From Austropuccinia psidii (lineage: Eukaryota > Basidiomycota > Pucciniomycetes > Pucciniales > Sphaerophragmiaceae), in the NCBI GenBank assembly GCA_023105745.1, contig JALGQZ010000013.1, positions 19,505,105 through 19,569,104 of the forward strand: a DNA stretch of 64,000 nt. Direction: 5' to 3'. The translations under genes were made by a program, and so were the position numbers. Below are positions 13,881 to 25,658 of this stretch, piece after piece. The stretch's first letter is position 1; each line of letters begins with the position of its first letter. A model generated the notes under the pieces. The model made no database searches, had not been told where the DNA came from, and saw nothing but the letters and a program-made list of their open reading frames with translations.

Positions 13881-14347
13881 TTTGGAAATGATTGGTGAGT
13901 GGAATTATGAGAGAAACTTGTGTATTAATTGTAGTTTTGTTTTTATCGGAAGCCTATTATTATGAAAAATGGGTTCCAAATTTTATTTAATCTAAATTCA
14001 TTATAACAATGGGTAAATATTTGGGATTCATGGATTTTATTTGGCCTTTATTACCTAAACTCTTGGGAAGAGTTTTGGTAATTTTTAATTAATTTGGCAA
14101 TACTTTCAAGAACTCACTATTTAATCTTTGTTACTCATTTCATCTTTTGTAATTACTATTTATGATACAACAAATAAGATTTTATTCAAAAGAAAACTTT
14201 AATTAATCCTATATCAAGATAATAACACAAGTTTACACATAATAAAATTACTTTTTAGAGCTAGAGGGGATACACCCAAATTCTTTGACACTAACCCTTG
14301 ATATCTTTCCTAGTAAGGGGTGCATTGAATTTACAATAGGACCTTTT

Positions 14348-15026
14348 TCACAGTGGCTCTTCTAATTGAAGAGGGCCTGTAGCTCAGAAAACTGGGACTT
14401 ACTTAGGGAGGGCTCAAGATATGGTAAAAGGAAAACATATTTAGGGGTGTAAATAGACGAAATTACCAAATAAACCTTTCAGAATGGAAAGAGAATGGTT
14501 AATAAGGATATGGCCACCCAACTCATAATTTACAGGCAAACAAAGAAAATGCAAAGACTAACTTAAAATTAAATAAATATGATTCCCAAAATAAGGATAA
14601 GAATATTCATAAAATGATAAATAAACGAAATTAATTAACTGGGGGAAAGTCCCCAAGGGGAGAAAAAGGGTCTGGTAGATGTGAGAATCACCATTGCTGA
14701 TCCAGACAGAGAATTTCCATGAGAATGACTGATGGTTGAATTGAATCTGGTCAATACAGGTCCTGTATGGCTGTAAAGGTTCTGTTCAAGGGGTGTGGTG
14801 GTCTTCAGTGATCATACAGTTTCAGGATGATGTAGCCAAACTGTATTGGGTAATTCCAACCTGTACAGCAGCTTACAGGCTGCATTGGTGAACCAGACTG
14901 TATGTATGTCTCAGAAAGGAAGATTGCTGAAACTGCATGCTGATACAAACAGTGGTTTTTCTGGTTTTGAGGTGTCTGAGTGGGTGTAAGTTTGAATACC
15001 CTTACCCCTGGCTAGTGGTTGTTATA
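14348..15026 (-). repeat. Element A 3' LTR
   Basis: Direct repeat of 23,523-24,252 joined to 44,519-44,538. The shared core begins 'agagggcctgta.ctcag.aaactgggactt' and continues through 'atggccacccaactcat' and 'ggctg.attggtgaaccagactgtatg'. Compared with the right copy it lacks about 70 bp near 14,465 and has many substitutions, which indicates an old insertion. Next to it, 15,027-15,040 reads as AGAGAGGGA-type purine sequence on the minus strand, a plausible polypurine tract. Confidence 0.8.
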
Positions 15027-15799
15027 GGATCCCTCTCTGGAAACGGATGGGCTCCTGAATACCATAATACCCTGCCACTGTTAAGTGGCATCTCAATATG
15101 CCCACATTTTTTTCAAAAACTTCTTTTTGATTTAATGTTTCCTCTTGACCATTATCCTGAAATTCCAACATTCTCTTCTGTGTTATACTTGAACTGATTT
15201 ATCTTCCCCCTTCTTTTACATTGATTAAGTCCTCTTCCCGCTTTTTAAATGTGATTTTCTTGAATTCAGTCAGTATCTTCTTTTCATTGCATGGTCCTAG
15301 GTTGTATCATAAAAAGAATTCCATTGAGCTCTTCTGCTCAAAAAATGATGGCCAATGAGAATATCAACATATACCCATTGTGATTTGGCCAATTTGATGT
15401 TTTGGGTCCCTTCTTGCCTTTAATGAAATTCGTGAAGCCCCAAAGGAGGAGTGTTGTCCCCACTATTCTTGAAAAAAAACCGAAAATGGCCCTGGGGCCA
15501 TTTTGGGTCCTGGCCATCATCATGGCCAATTTTGAAGTTGTTGGTTTAAGGCCATTTTTGAACTTTTGTGGTTTTATGGTCCGCGGGACATAGACTGAAT
15601 GCCGTGGTTCACAGTTGGGAGTCCATGGAGGCTATTGGAAGCCCCCTGGGCCCAAATATGCTGGAATTCCAGGGGGTCCATGCAACCAACCTTATGGCCC
15701 ACAGAAGAATCTTTCACCACATGTCCTGGGCCCATTGAGAGGGTCCAGTAACATCAAGAACCTGACCTCCCCAAAGTTTAAGGGGAGGTCCTGGGTAGT

Positions 15800-15808
15800 T
15801 ATTTAAAT
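15800..15808 (+). promoter_or_regulatory. Possible TATA box for the antisense ORF
   Basis: TATTTAAAT lies about 150 nt upstream of the first ATG of the plus-strand ORF at 15,956. The position is reasonable for a fungal promoter, but such sequences are common in AT-rich DNA. Confidence 0.25.
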
Positions 15809-15955
15809 GCAAGGAAAACAGGATATTCAGTTTTTTGAGGACTTTGAGGGGTGGGCCATAATTGAGATACGGCCCACTTCCTTGATTGGTTTTTTCACAC
15901 TTGAAGTGCAATATTCTGACATGTTGAATTCTTCTGCTTGCATAAATCTTTATTA

Positions 15956-17150
15956 ATGATTTCCAAACTTACTGAGCTCACTGAATATTCTTCCTCTGAG
16001 CTGCCAACTTATGTGCTTTGTGGTTCTGGCATCCTCAGTAGATTGGCTTTGCCTTGGTCAATGTCTTCTTTGGGCTACTTTGATCCTGCCCAAACCTATG
16101 ATGGTTATAAAGTAGTTGAAGTTCTTGATCCTGCTTGTACCAAGTGTTCTTTCAAAAGAAAAGCTTGTTTTCAAAATTAAAATACAAGGTCTTCAGAGTT
16201 CCACTTTTGCTTTGTTCGGAAGAAGCCATGTCATTGTACTGGACCATTGGCTGCCAATGTCAGAGGATGTTTATGGAGTAAAAAGGATGGACCTTTTGGG
16301 AAGGAGGTTTCAGGGTATTTGAATTGTGACTGATGAATTTCTTGATTGAACTGAATTCTGAAAACTTGATATAGTCACTGGTTCTAGGCAAAGGGATGTG
16401 ACGAGGTGGACTAATGTTGGACAGCCCATCCCAGTGGGTGGTAGGCCAATCTATTCGAGCTCTGAAGTCCCCATATCCAGGATCAATACTGAATGTGTTG
16501 TGAAGAGAATAAGACAAATTGCCAATTCCCCACCTGATCCAGATGCTGAAGGTAGTGATGAATTGCATGACAAAGAAGTTGAGGTGGTTCATAATTCCAT
16601 TGTCCATCTATCCAGTGCTTCCCCTTCTCATCCTCCTGCCAAAAGATTCCAAACTCACCTCATTCCCAGAACTCGCAGAACTTTCCAAATAACTCTTTCT
16701 ACCATTCCCAATTTTCTTCCTCCTGCTTCAACAAGTTCTTCCACTGCAAGGCCTGCCTTGATTCCAGCAGTAAGACAATCCCCCATCCCTCTGTCCAGGA
16801 GTTACCCCATAGTCACTTCTCAACAACAGAAACCTGTGCCCAGATCCAGTAGAAGAAGAGAGGAACTTTCCCATTTTCCGTTTCCTGCCGCCCAAGCTAT
16901 TCAGCAAAGAGAGTGTTGGGCCATCCAAGTTACAAGAGAAGACCAAAATACAGAAAGTGAAAATTGAGATTCTCTGGACAGGTTGTTTAGAAGGTTTGAT
17001 AGGAATAGTAGGGAGTTGATTGAGTATGCTAATGATAGGACTGTTCCCAGGACTGCCTCTGATTAAATGGCTGAAACGTTTGCTTGGTATTCAGCTGATC
17101 TTATCAATGATTTCAAGAGAGCTTTTGATCTTTTTTCTAGATATAACTAG
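15956..17150 (+). pseudogene. Antisense ORF inside element A with a Zn2Cys6-like cysteine pattern
   Basis: A plus-strand coding region runs from ATG 15,956 to TAG 17,148-17,150, broken by an in-frame TAA after the first cysteine half, further stops and a frameshift before about 16,380, and stops near 16,966 and 17,065. The first half has C-x2-C-x6-C (CTKCSFKRKAC) and, after the stop, ..FCFVRKKPC. This matches Gal4-type C-x2-C-x6-C..C-x2-C-x6-C spacing with the fourth cysteine replaced. A long Pro/Ser/Arg-rich middle (16,398-16,967) and a helical C-terminus (..NDFKRAFDLFSRYN) follow. From memory, proteins of this type are common in Austropuccinia psidii. The role is unknown; DNA binding is inferred from the pattern. 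It lies antisense between pol and the 3' LTR. Confidence 0.65.
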
Positions 17151-17264
17151 TGTCCTTTCTTTTTTTTGTTTGGTTTGACTTCTATTTCCACTCTTACATA
17201 AAATACTAAAAATAAAATTAAATGGAACCTCCCACTACATGATATGGGAGGGGATTCTGCTGCT

Positions 17265-17870
17265 TCAGAGAATAAAAGAAATAAGATTATACAAGTAAGA
17301 AAAGAAATGGATATGAGAGAAAAAGAAAGAAAAAGGGATTAATAAAGAATCAAGAAATGCCTGAGATTTTTCCCTCTTATGGTGAGTTGCTTGACTTTGG
17401 CCAAGGATGTTCTGAAAAATGAAACCAAGCATTTGATGCTCACAGAATGGCCAAGGTAATATTTTACAAGAAGTAGAACCCTCAGGGATGCATACAAGGA
17501 GATGGAACTTACTTTCATAACTTCCCCTCCCCACCAAGTACCATGATTAAATAGAAAGCTTTGTCATAAATTAACTTGAGTTAAGAAATGTCTGGAATAA
17601 TAATGAATAGCATATCTTGGAATAATAAAATATGAAAGAAAAAGAAAATAATAAGAAAAAGAGATAATTTGGCCATATTGTGATGAAGGGTCCAAATTCA
17701 AGGGTATTGATGTTGCAAGGTCTTCTTAAACTGTCCAGGGAAGTTGAAAAGTGCTCACAAAATGGGCAAGGTAGTACTTACAACATATTTGGGTAGAATA
17801 ACTCCTTCAAGGTGCATGGCAGGAGAGGAACTTACTTTCATAAACTCCAATCCACACCAAGAACCATAAA
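17265..17870. repeat. Diverged tandem duplication of about 310 bp
   Basis: The segment about 17,265-17,545 is related to about 17,575-17,870. Shared parts are the A/G-rich 'gaaagaaaaag' stretch, a 'gctcacaaaatgggcaaggta' type block (17,438 and 17,753), and 'ggaacttactttcataa' (17,504 and 17,829), each followed by 'ccacaccaag.accat'. It covers the end of the A pol frame and the non-coding DNA behind it. Confidence 0.55.
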
Positions 17871-19196
17871 AGAACTCTTGAGGTATTTGGACCAGACGTT
17901 TCAGGATATAATGAGTGGAAATCTTTGACAAGATCTGGTGAGTTGGTAAGGTTGGAAGCTGGTTCCCAAGTTGTTCTTTTGAGGACTTCATTGAATCCTT
18001 TCCACTCTAGAAAATACCATAATTTACATATTTTGAGTTTTGAGTCCAGAACCTGAGCCACTTCCCATTCTTCTTGCTCCTCCATTAAGATTGGTGGTGG
18101 TGGAAGCTGATTTGGATCTGGGATACTTGACTGCTTGACCAGTTCTAGTAATGAGACCTGGGAGACAGGGTGAACTGACTTCCATTTCAAAGGGAACTTG
18201 AGGTGGTAGGCATGGGTTCCAACTTTCCTCAAGACTTTAAAGGGTCCCAACCCTCTTTCTGAAAGCTTCTTGGGGGGTATTGTGGTCTTGTTATTCTTGG
18301 AAGCTGGGAATACCTTGTTCCCAGGTTGGAAATGAGGTGGAGTCATGCTTTTTCTATATGCAGACTTCTTGAATCTCCTTATTTATGACTTTAAGTCTTC
18401 TTTTACTACTTTCTGTACTGATTGGAGTTTTGCTGATAGCTTTCCTGCAGGTGAGCCTTGAGAAATAGGGATTGAGTCAAAGCTTGGATGTCTTCCATAA
18501 ATGGTGAAAAAAGGTGATTGGTTTGATGATGAGTGTTCTGCATTATTATAGTCAAATTCAGCCAGAGGGTGGAAGGTATGCGAGTAATCTTTATGGTAAC
18601 TGACATACATCCAAAGATACTGTTCTAGAATCTGATTGACCCTCTCTGTCTGTCCATCTGTTTCAGGATGAAAGGCAGTTGAAAGGTTTATTGATATTTT
18701 GAGCTTCTGACAGATTTGAGTCCAAAATGATTTAACAAATAAAGATCCTCTATCACCAACAATACTGGCTGGAAGACCAAGTTTTGAAAAAGACATGGTT
18801 AATGGAGATTTGAACTAAGTCCAGGGAAGTAATTGCTCCATTAGGTGGAATGAAGCTTTCCATTTTTGAGAACCTTCCCAAAACTACTAAAATTGAATCA
18901 AAGCTGTTTGACAACAACAATTGAGTGATAAATTTTGTTGATAAGGAATTCCAAGGACCAGATGGAATTTGAATAGGCTTGCATAATCCAAACTTCTTAT
19001 TATGAATGTTCTTGTTTCTTGAAAATTGCTGACATGAGGACACATAGTCCTTAATTAATTGATTCATGCTAGCCAAAATAAAAGACCTCTTAATAAGGTT
19101 GAGGTTCTTCTCTTGGCCAGGAGGGCCAGCCATTGGGGAGTCATGACTCTTTTGAAGAATATTCAGTTTAATTTCTTCATTCCTTGGGATTACCAC
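17807..19196 (-). pseudogene. Element A integrase with C-terminal chromodomain (broken)
   Basis: Pieces at 19,196-18,753, 18,796-18,383 and 18,346-17,807 in shifting frames. The zinc-binding part (HDSPMAGPPG..CQQF) has lost the second His and a second Cys compared with the usual H..H..C..C. In the core, the first catalytic Asp is replaced (STKFITQ where MDFITQ is usual). The second Asp is present in VGDRGS and the Glu in GQTERVNQ. The end has a chromodomain, WEVAQVLDSKL..YFLEWKGF....TTWEPASNL, of the kind that directs chromoviruses to heterochromatin. Non-functional. Confidence 0.85.
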
Positions 19197-19223
19197 TCTC
19201 TCTTTTAATAACAGTAACTTGGC

Positions 19224-20120
19224 TCAAGGTTCAAGAGTATAATATGAAATTGATTCACCTCTTGCAAATGGGTTGAGTATTTCCATGTAGTCTTTGTCTT
19301 GCAATACTTCTTTTTGAATCTGTTCAACTAAGTCTGAGAATATTTCAACCTTTATTGAGAAGAATCTTGACTCATGAATTCCATCTTGCTTCATTACTTG
19401 ATGAACATTTTGAGGATTTTTGCTGATGAAGTCCACCCACCTCTCTGGGTACACGTCATGCCAACTTTACAAGGCATCGGATAAAGTGGCCAGCCTTCCT
19501 GGTTGGTAAGTAATAGTGAACTGAAACTCAGAAAGTAATTCAGCCCAATGGGCCTGATTACACGGAAGAACTTTCAAAGAAATGAAATACTGAAGAAAAG
19601 AGTGGTCTGTCAAGACCTCAAAAGGATTGAAGAGTGAAAGAAGAAAATCCCTCCAGCGCTTGGGAGCCCAAACTATGCCAAGGAGTTCTTTTTCATGAAT
19701 TTCATAGTTCAGCTCAGCTGGTAGAAGCTTGCAACTATAAAATGCAATGGGATGCTTTCCTGAGTCTTTCACCTGACTCAGTACAGAACCTAAGGCACAA
19801 TCAGAGGCATTAGTCTCTACAATAGTTGGTAGAGAAGGATTGAAATGATAGAGGATAGGAGCAGGGGTGAAAGCATCTTTGAGTATTCGAAACTGACTGA
19901 GAGCTTCCTCTTTGAAGATCAAAGGAGAGTCTTTTTTGAGGAAGGAAGTGAAAGCAGTGATTTTTTTGGAGTAATTTTCAATGAAACAACAATAGATATT
20001 GGCAAAGCCAAAAAGGATTGAAGGGCTGTGGCCAACTGAGGATTTGTTGAGCTTTTGAAGAATCCATCCAGAGGCCATCACTTGAGACAACATAGCCCAA
20101 GTTTTCCACACTTGAGGCAT
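19224..20120 (-). pseudogene. Element A RNase H and linker to integrase (broken)
   Basis: The ORF 20,120-19,467 contains the RNase H fold landmarks ..IVETNASDCALG.., ..NYEIHEKELLGIVWA.. and ..VLTDHSFLQYF... The first catalytic Asp (DASD in relatives) is Asn here (TNASD), so the enzyme would be inactive even without the frameshifts. The ORF 19,454-19,224 is the linker before integrase. A stop separates the two. Confidence 0.8.
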
Positions 20121-20812
20121 GGATTACATACTTTGAGGCTTTGGAAAAGAAATTATTTTCCCTCAGTATTTGGAGGAGAGAGGCCACATGTCTGACATGT
20201 TTGTCCTCAGAACTAGAGAATAATATCATCTAAATAAACTACAACAACAATGTACAAGAAATCTTCAAATATATCATTAACAAGATTATGGAAGGACGCA
20301 GGAGCATTGGTAAGGCCAAATGGCATAACCAAACACTCATAACTACCATATTTGGTTCTAAAGGTAGTTAATTGCTCATCCCCTGCTTTTATTCTCAGGA
20401 GATTATATGCCCCACGTAGATAGATCTTGGAGAAGATAGTGGAACTGTTGAATGGGGTAAGAAGCTGGTTCATAGGAGGAACAGGATACCTGTTCTTTGT
20501 AGTGACAGCATTGAGTTTGCAGTAGTAAAAACACAAACAACAGCCACCATTGTTTTTCTTGACAAAAAGGACAGGTGCTCCTGTTGAAGTGGAGCTTGGC
20601 CTAATGAAAAATTGCTCTACATTCTCTGAGCTGTAGGCCCGTAGCGTTTCTGACTCTTGATTTGATAATGAGTAGATAGCACCAACTCGAGGAAGAACAC
20701 CCTCAAATTCAATATGGTGAGCACAGGCGCAGTGTGGAGGAAGTTTCTCTGCGTTCACCTTGGAGAATAAATCCAAATATTGGTGATAAGCAGGAGGGAC
20801 TACCTTCAGCAC
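19978..20812 (-). pseudogene. Element A reverse transcriptase (broken)
   Basis: The ORF 20,812-20,213 carries successive RT blocks: ..LPPHCACAHHIEFEG.., ..TGAPVLFVKKNNGG.., ..LVMPFGLTNAPASF.. and the catalytic YLDDII near 20,225. The next piece (20,229-19,978) continues the thumb (..SKASKYVIHASSVENLGYVVS..) in another frame, so a frameshift lies just behind the YLDD box. RT copies the element RNA into cDNA in the cytoplasmic particle. Typical chromovirus order and length. Confidence 0.88.
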
Positions 20813-21535
20813 ATTTTCAATCTCTTCTGGCGGTTCCTTCTCATCCCACTGCTCCTCCAGGGATGCATGAAGGATAAAGGAGGAAGGTCTGTATTACTTT
20901 GAAAAAGATGAAGTGAAGATATAGCAACATCTTCCTCAACATCTTTCAGCTTTTTGAATAGTTTATCTATTGATGTAAGTAATGACTGAGAGGGCATGAT
21001 GGGAGGGATGTGGACAGAAGGAGGAAAAGAGGGTGTCTTAAGTTCACCAACCAGAGAAACACTGTTGACAGCAATGCCTGAGTCATTACTAGTAGAAGAT
21101 TTAATACCACTAGAATCCTTATGACTAGAATCATAGGTGATCAATCCATTTCTCCAATCAATAATGGGATTAAAATGGTATAGGAAATCATAGCCCAATA
21201 GTAGGTCTTCTCCCTTGGGTGAATCTATCATAAAGAAATACCATTCAAAGCTTGGGAAGGAAGGAAATTAAACTACCCACTTGGTATAATGAGTGATCAA
21301 CAAGGCAGGGGATTCATTTAAATCCATAATGAAAAGAGGAATCTTTTCAGGGAGCTCTGACACAGTCAGTGACTACTTGAGAACAAAATCCTGTGCAATA
21401 AAAGAGTTTTTAGAACCAGAATCAATGAGAACACTCTCAAAGATATCAGAGACAGAAGAAGAAATAAGAAATTTTAGAAATTTCTTGACACTATTATTCA
21501 GAGTGCACAATTCTGTGCTTGAAAGAAATACGTGA
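20806..21535 (-). pseudogene. Element A aspartic protease region (broken)
   Basis: On the minus strand near 21,430 the frame reads VLIDSGSKNSFIAQDF, with the retropepsin D-S-G triad. It is followed by an in-frame TAG, a second TAA and then ..LLLGYDFLYHFNPIIDW.. (from 21,231), the usual C-terminal protease signature. Retropepsin cleaves Gag-Pol. Several stops make it inactive. Confidence 0.75.
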
Positions 21536-21599
21536 GAACCATTGAACACATCATGATTTCCACTGAGGGCTTTCCCTGATTGCTAGAGAAGCCTCTTGA

Positions 21600-22765
21600 T
21601 TATCCAGGCCTGTTCTGGGGTCTCTTGAAGCATTTTTTAATTGGGTGTTTCCCACCACAATTGGTACATAAGCCTTCTTTGATCCTCCTCTCCTTTTCAG
21701 AACCAATTGATTTATTGTCCTTATTGAGGAGAGAAGAATTAGGCTTTTCCTTTGAAGATTTAAATTGCTTGCCTTTCTTATTCTTCATGTGGTGAGGCAT
21801 TTGTGAAGAAGAGCCTTGAGGAGGCCTTGAGGGATTGGAACCAGGGACAGGAGGCTTCTTGCCTTGATTGCCACCCTTTACCTTCTGCCTTTCATGGGAC
21901 CTGGGATCTAGTTCCAAGGTGACATCCATGAGTTCTTGAAGAGTGTCAAATTATCCAGGGTGAGAAGTCAACTGGTCTAATAATCTTAATGACCATCCCC
22001 TTCTATAAACATTAATATAAGCCCTTTCTCCCCAATCTGCTATTCTTGACATTAAACTTCTGAAATCAGCAATGTAAAAGGAGACATGTCCACTTTCCTT
22101 CATCCTTCAATTATCCAACTCTTGTTCAGATTTTCTGACTTCATTAGGATCACCAAAAATAGTGAATAATTGCTTTTCAAATAACTGCCAATTATTGAGG
22201 AGGTAGGAAGGGTCTTCATTGGAAATATTGGAAAAATAGGGTTCAATCCATTTGCCAGCTCTACCAGTGAGAAAAGAAGTTGAATAAAAAACTTTCTTCC
22301 TGTCAGAGAAGAAATTTTCTGCATAAAAATGGAAAATCAATTGACAGGATTGAATGAATCCTATCAATTTTTGGGCTTGAGTACCATCAAAAGAATCAGG
22401 TGCCTTCATTGATGGAGTCTTGAATTTAGTGGCTTTGAAACTTGAGAAAATTTGGCTCAGCTCGAGATACAAGAGGTTGATTAGAATGGGCTAGATGTGC
22501 AGCTGCAGAAGCCTTGGGGCCACCTTCCAAGGAAGCTGCTGCTTCAGCTTGCTAAGACTCCTCCTCTTCCTCAGACTCCCCCCCTCAATCCCCCTTTAGG
22601 CCCTTGAGAAATGCTTTGATAACCACCCAATAAGCCAGAGAATGATCTTTATCTTCTCAAATTCACACCTCCTCTTCTGAATGGTGCTGCTCCTTCCATT
22701 GGTGGTCCTCTGTGCAAATTTTCACTCAGCTGATGAACTGATGGTGTGTGGTCAAGAGGAGCCAT
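21600..22765 (-). pseudogene. Element A Gag (broken)
   Basis: The best start is ATG 22,765 (MAPLDHTPSVHQ..), just behind a 'tcctacag' motif. The N-terminal part is acidic and has two in-frame stops (TAA near 22,655, TAG near 22,555). The capsid part (22,472-22,107: ..KAPDSFDGTQAQKLIGFIQSC.. to ..FGDPNEVRKSEQELDN) is of the retrotransposon Gag type. The C-terminal ORF 21,929-21,600 is basic and has a near-canonical zinc knuckle CTNCGGKHPIKKC, one residue short of C-x2-C-x4-H-x4-C. Confidence 0.8.
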
Positions 22766-23522
22766 TTCTGTAGGAGTAGAAACAGATTGATGTCTTTGGG
22801 ATCTTGTTTTTTTTGGCTGGGGGGCTAAGTTAAACTGGCCTTATGAAAGAATAATAAATAACTTGATGGTACTTGAAAATAAGGAATCAAAACTTGGCCA
22901 AATCAATATCAATGAGATATTTGATGAATCTTGAAAATCAATCAATTCAGAAAATATCAAAAGTCAATTCAAATAAAATATCAGTGAACCTTGAAGAATG
23001 CAATAATAAATAATCAACCAATGTCTTCACTACAATTCAATGTCTTCATTGATCAATCAATCAATCAATTAATATCTTCAGAAATTACTTCCATATCTTG
23101 ATGAATAAGTCAATAAATAATCAATCAATGATTGAGGATCATCAGTTATCTTGAGGAATTCAAACAGTCAATTAATCCAATCCAAACAAATCCTCAAACG
23201 CTGAATCAATAACCAAATAAAACCTAAAAAATGAACCAATCAATTAACCAATCATTAAAACTTCCTAATAATACCTGAATAACCAAACAAAAGGAAAATT
23301 TGATTTGATCAAAAATTGAGAATGAAATGGAGATTTTCAGCAATGATTAAGGAATAAGAAGAATCAAATTTCATTTGAACAAAATGAATGTTATGAAAAT
23401 TAATGAGAGAGAAATAATAATCATGAAGAGTCATGAGATCATAAAGAGTAATCATTTGAATAATGGGAGAAATGAATTTAAATGAATGAAAAGAATAAAA
23501 AAGTATGAGTTAATTACTTTAA
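22766..23522 (-). other. Element A leader, low complexity
   Basis: Non-coding stretch between the 5' LTR and gag, rich in short repeats of 'aatcaa' and 'gaat' (for example 23,040-23,070). The sequence next to the LTR (TTAAAGTAATTAACTC on the minus strand) shows no TGG start, so no primer-binding site could be identified. Confidence 0.5.
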
Positions 23523-24252
23523 TGTCACAGGGGGTCTTCTAAGTAAAGAGGGCCTGTAACTCAGTAAACTGGGACTTACTTAGGGAGGGCTTAAGATTTG
23601 GTAAAAGGAACACACATTTAAGATTGTAAATAGATGAAATGACTTGATAAAGAAATATAGGAAAGCATCAACAAAACAATAAGAGTAAGAAATAAAAGAG
23701 AAAACCACAATCAAGTCCAATTCCACTGTTTTAACCTTTCAGAATGGAAAGAAAATGGTTAATAAGGATATGGCCACCCAACTCATAACTTACAGGAAAA
23801 TAAAGAAAATGCAAAGACCAACTAAAAATTAAATAAATATGATTTCCAAAATAAGGATGAAAATATCTATAAAATGATAAATAAACTAAATTAATTAACT
23901 GGCGAAAAGTCTCCAGGGGGAGCAAGAGTGGCTGGTAGATGTGAGAATCACCAGCCCTGATCCAGATAGAAACCTTTCATGAGAATGACTTATGGTTGAA
24001 TTGAGCCTGTTCAATCAAGGTCCTGTATGACTGTACAGAGCATGCACAAGAGTTGTGGTTATCTTGAGTGATCATACAGTTTCAGGATGGTGTATCGAAT
24101 CAGTACAGAATTTGACAGGCTGTATTGGTGAACCAGACTGTATGCTTGTTTATAGCAAGGAAGATTTTTTAAGCTGAATGCTGATACACACAGTGAATTT
24201 TCTTGTTTTAAGGTGTTTGAGTGTGTTTAGGTATGAATACCCTTATCGCTGG
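23523..24252 (-). repeat. Element A 5' LTR, main part
   Basis: Begins TGTCACAG and is a direct repeat of 14,348-15,026. It stops at GCTGG (24,248-24,252), where element B is inserted, and resumes after the second GCTGG at 44,524 for its last bases, ending ..TTCCTACA at 44,538. It keeps about 70 bp near 23,640-23,720 that the left copy lacks. Confidence 0.8.
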
Positions 24253-25638
24253 TGTCAGGCTGAGTCTATATTGAAGGGGTAATAAGAGTATTTACAACTA
24301 GAGTTATGACTGTGACACGAAGAAAATTGATTTAAAATAGGAGTTTTTTTGATTTAAAAGATGATTTATAATATAATTAAGGGGTTCTACTATTGAAAAA
24401 TAGTGGTGGTGAGCGCTATTGAGAACCCAGGGTGCAATCTTAACAGTTGGGTTACTATAATAAGAGTTACAATAAATAAATATATAATTATACCTGTTTC
24501 TTACCCAAGATTAAAACTGTTTTTGACAGTTTACTACGTAGGGTATTCAAGAGCAGGATGAGGAGACAATTCTGGCTGTGAAAAGCCTCCTTTTTATCCT
24601 GAAATGGGGTGGAAAGGGTGCTAGACCTTTTCATGTAGAGGAAGTGAAGATTTTTCACTTTCTAGTAATGGCTTGTTGTTTGAAAACAGCCTGTATAGCC
24701 TGTATTGGGCTCAGATGTGGTTTTGAAACCACATCTGGGCAGTTTTTACCAATACAGGGTGAATTTCATCTGGGGACCTCACAGCCTGATTCTGACGTGT
24801 CAGACGCGTAGAATGCTGTACAGAAACTGTATGGGACCCCAGTATTAACTGACATATGAGGTATTGAAGTAAAAACATGCTTCTTTGTCTATTTGACACC
24901 TCATATTCATGATTATGGGATTTAACCCCATGGTAAGGCTGTATATGACAGCAGGTGGGATTTTAACCTTTCAGTGTGTAGCCCTGTATGTGCTCTACAA
25001 AATGGTACCTCATTTGATATGGGTATCATTAAATATGGCAAAGTTATCCCATGTACAAGATTTTTGTACATTTGCATGTTTTTAGGCAAAAAGCTGTATT
25101 GAGCTTGTTTTCCCCATACCTTCTGCAGTAGTTGAGATATGGGGAAATGGATGACATCATCAGATAGCCCTGATTGTGTTCTTTCCAAAATACCCCACTT
25201 CAGGTATCCCACACTAAAACTGTAGAAGTTAGATGAGAGGTGAATGTTTTGTTCACCCTTATTTGGCCTGAAATTGACCATAACTCCAGTAATATTGGTG
25301 CTAGCTCAGTTTGGCTGGTACCAATGGATAGCCCTGGCTTAGAGCTTCATTTTGAGTACCCATTTGATGGGGTTAAGCCTCTCCTTCTAGATTTTAGATG
25401 AGAGGTGAAAATTAAGGTTTATGCTCAGCAATAAGTTTGAGCAGGAATAACTTTGTTATTCCTAGTCCTATGGTGATGGGACCTATGTTTTCAAGAAGAG
25501 GTGAGTTATCTCTTTCTTTTGATACCTTTTGAGCTGATTTGGCTCAGTTCCATGTTTTGGTGGTATCTTGGCTGTACCATTGGTTTATGGTTTTTTGGCT
25601 GTCATGCTTGTGTTCTGGGTTTGAGTGACAGGCTGACA
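24253..25638 (-). repeat. Element B 3' LTR
   Basis: 1,386 bp, from TGTCAGGCTGAGTC to ..GACAGGCTGACA. A close direct repeat of the interrupted right LTR (for example 'gtggtgagcgctattgagaacccagg' in both). Short ORFs within it (such as 24,922-25,281) are not supported as genes. Confidence 0.93.
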
Positions 25639-25658
25639 TACCCTCCCTCTAAAAAAGG
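25639..25658 (-). promoter_or_regulatory. Element B polypurine tract
   Basis: Directly adjacent to the 3' LTR. On the minus strand it reads CCTTTTTTAGAGGGAGGGTA, the expected purine-rich primer for plus-strand DNA synthesis. Confidence 0.75.

Noticed and set aside
15338..15593. Pair of opposed ORFs of 63 codons
   Set aside because: Both arise from a GGCC-rich partly palindromic stretch (for example aaaatggccc/gggccatttt near 15,484); no evidence for coding.
22940..23460. CRISPR-like array or satellite
   Set aside because: Repeats are short, irregular variants of 'aatcaa' without constant spacers; simple low-complexity leader sequence.
23500..23522. Primer-binding site of element A
   Set aside because: The sequence next to the 5' LTR has no TGG start and no match to the site of B, C and D.
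24922..25281. 119-codon ORF in the B LTR (and counterparts at 43,483-44,067)
   Set aside because: The ORF is not kept open in the other B LTR copies, so it is probably chance within the LTR.
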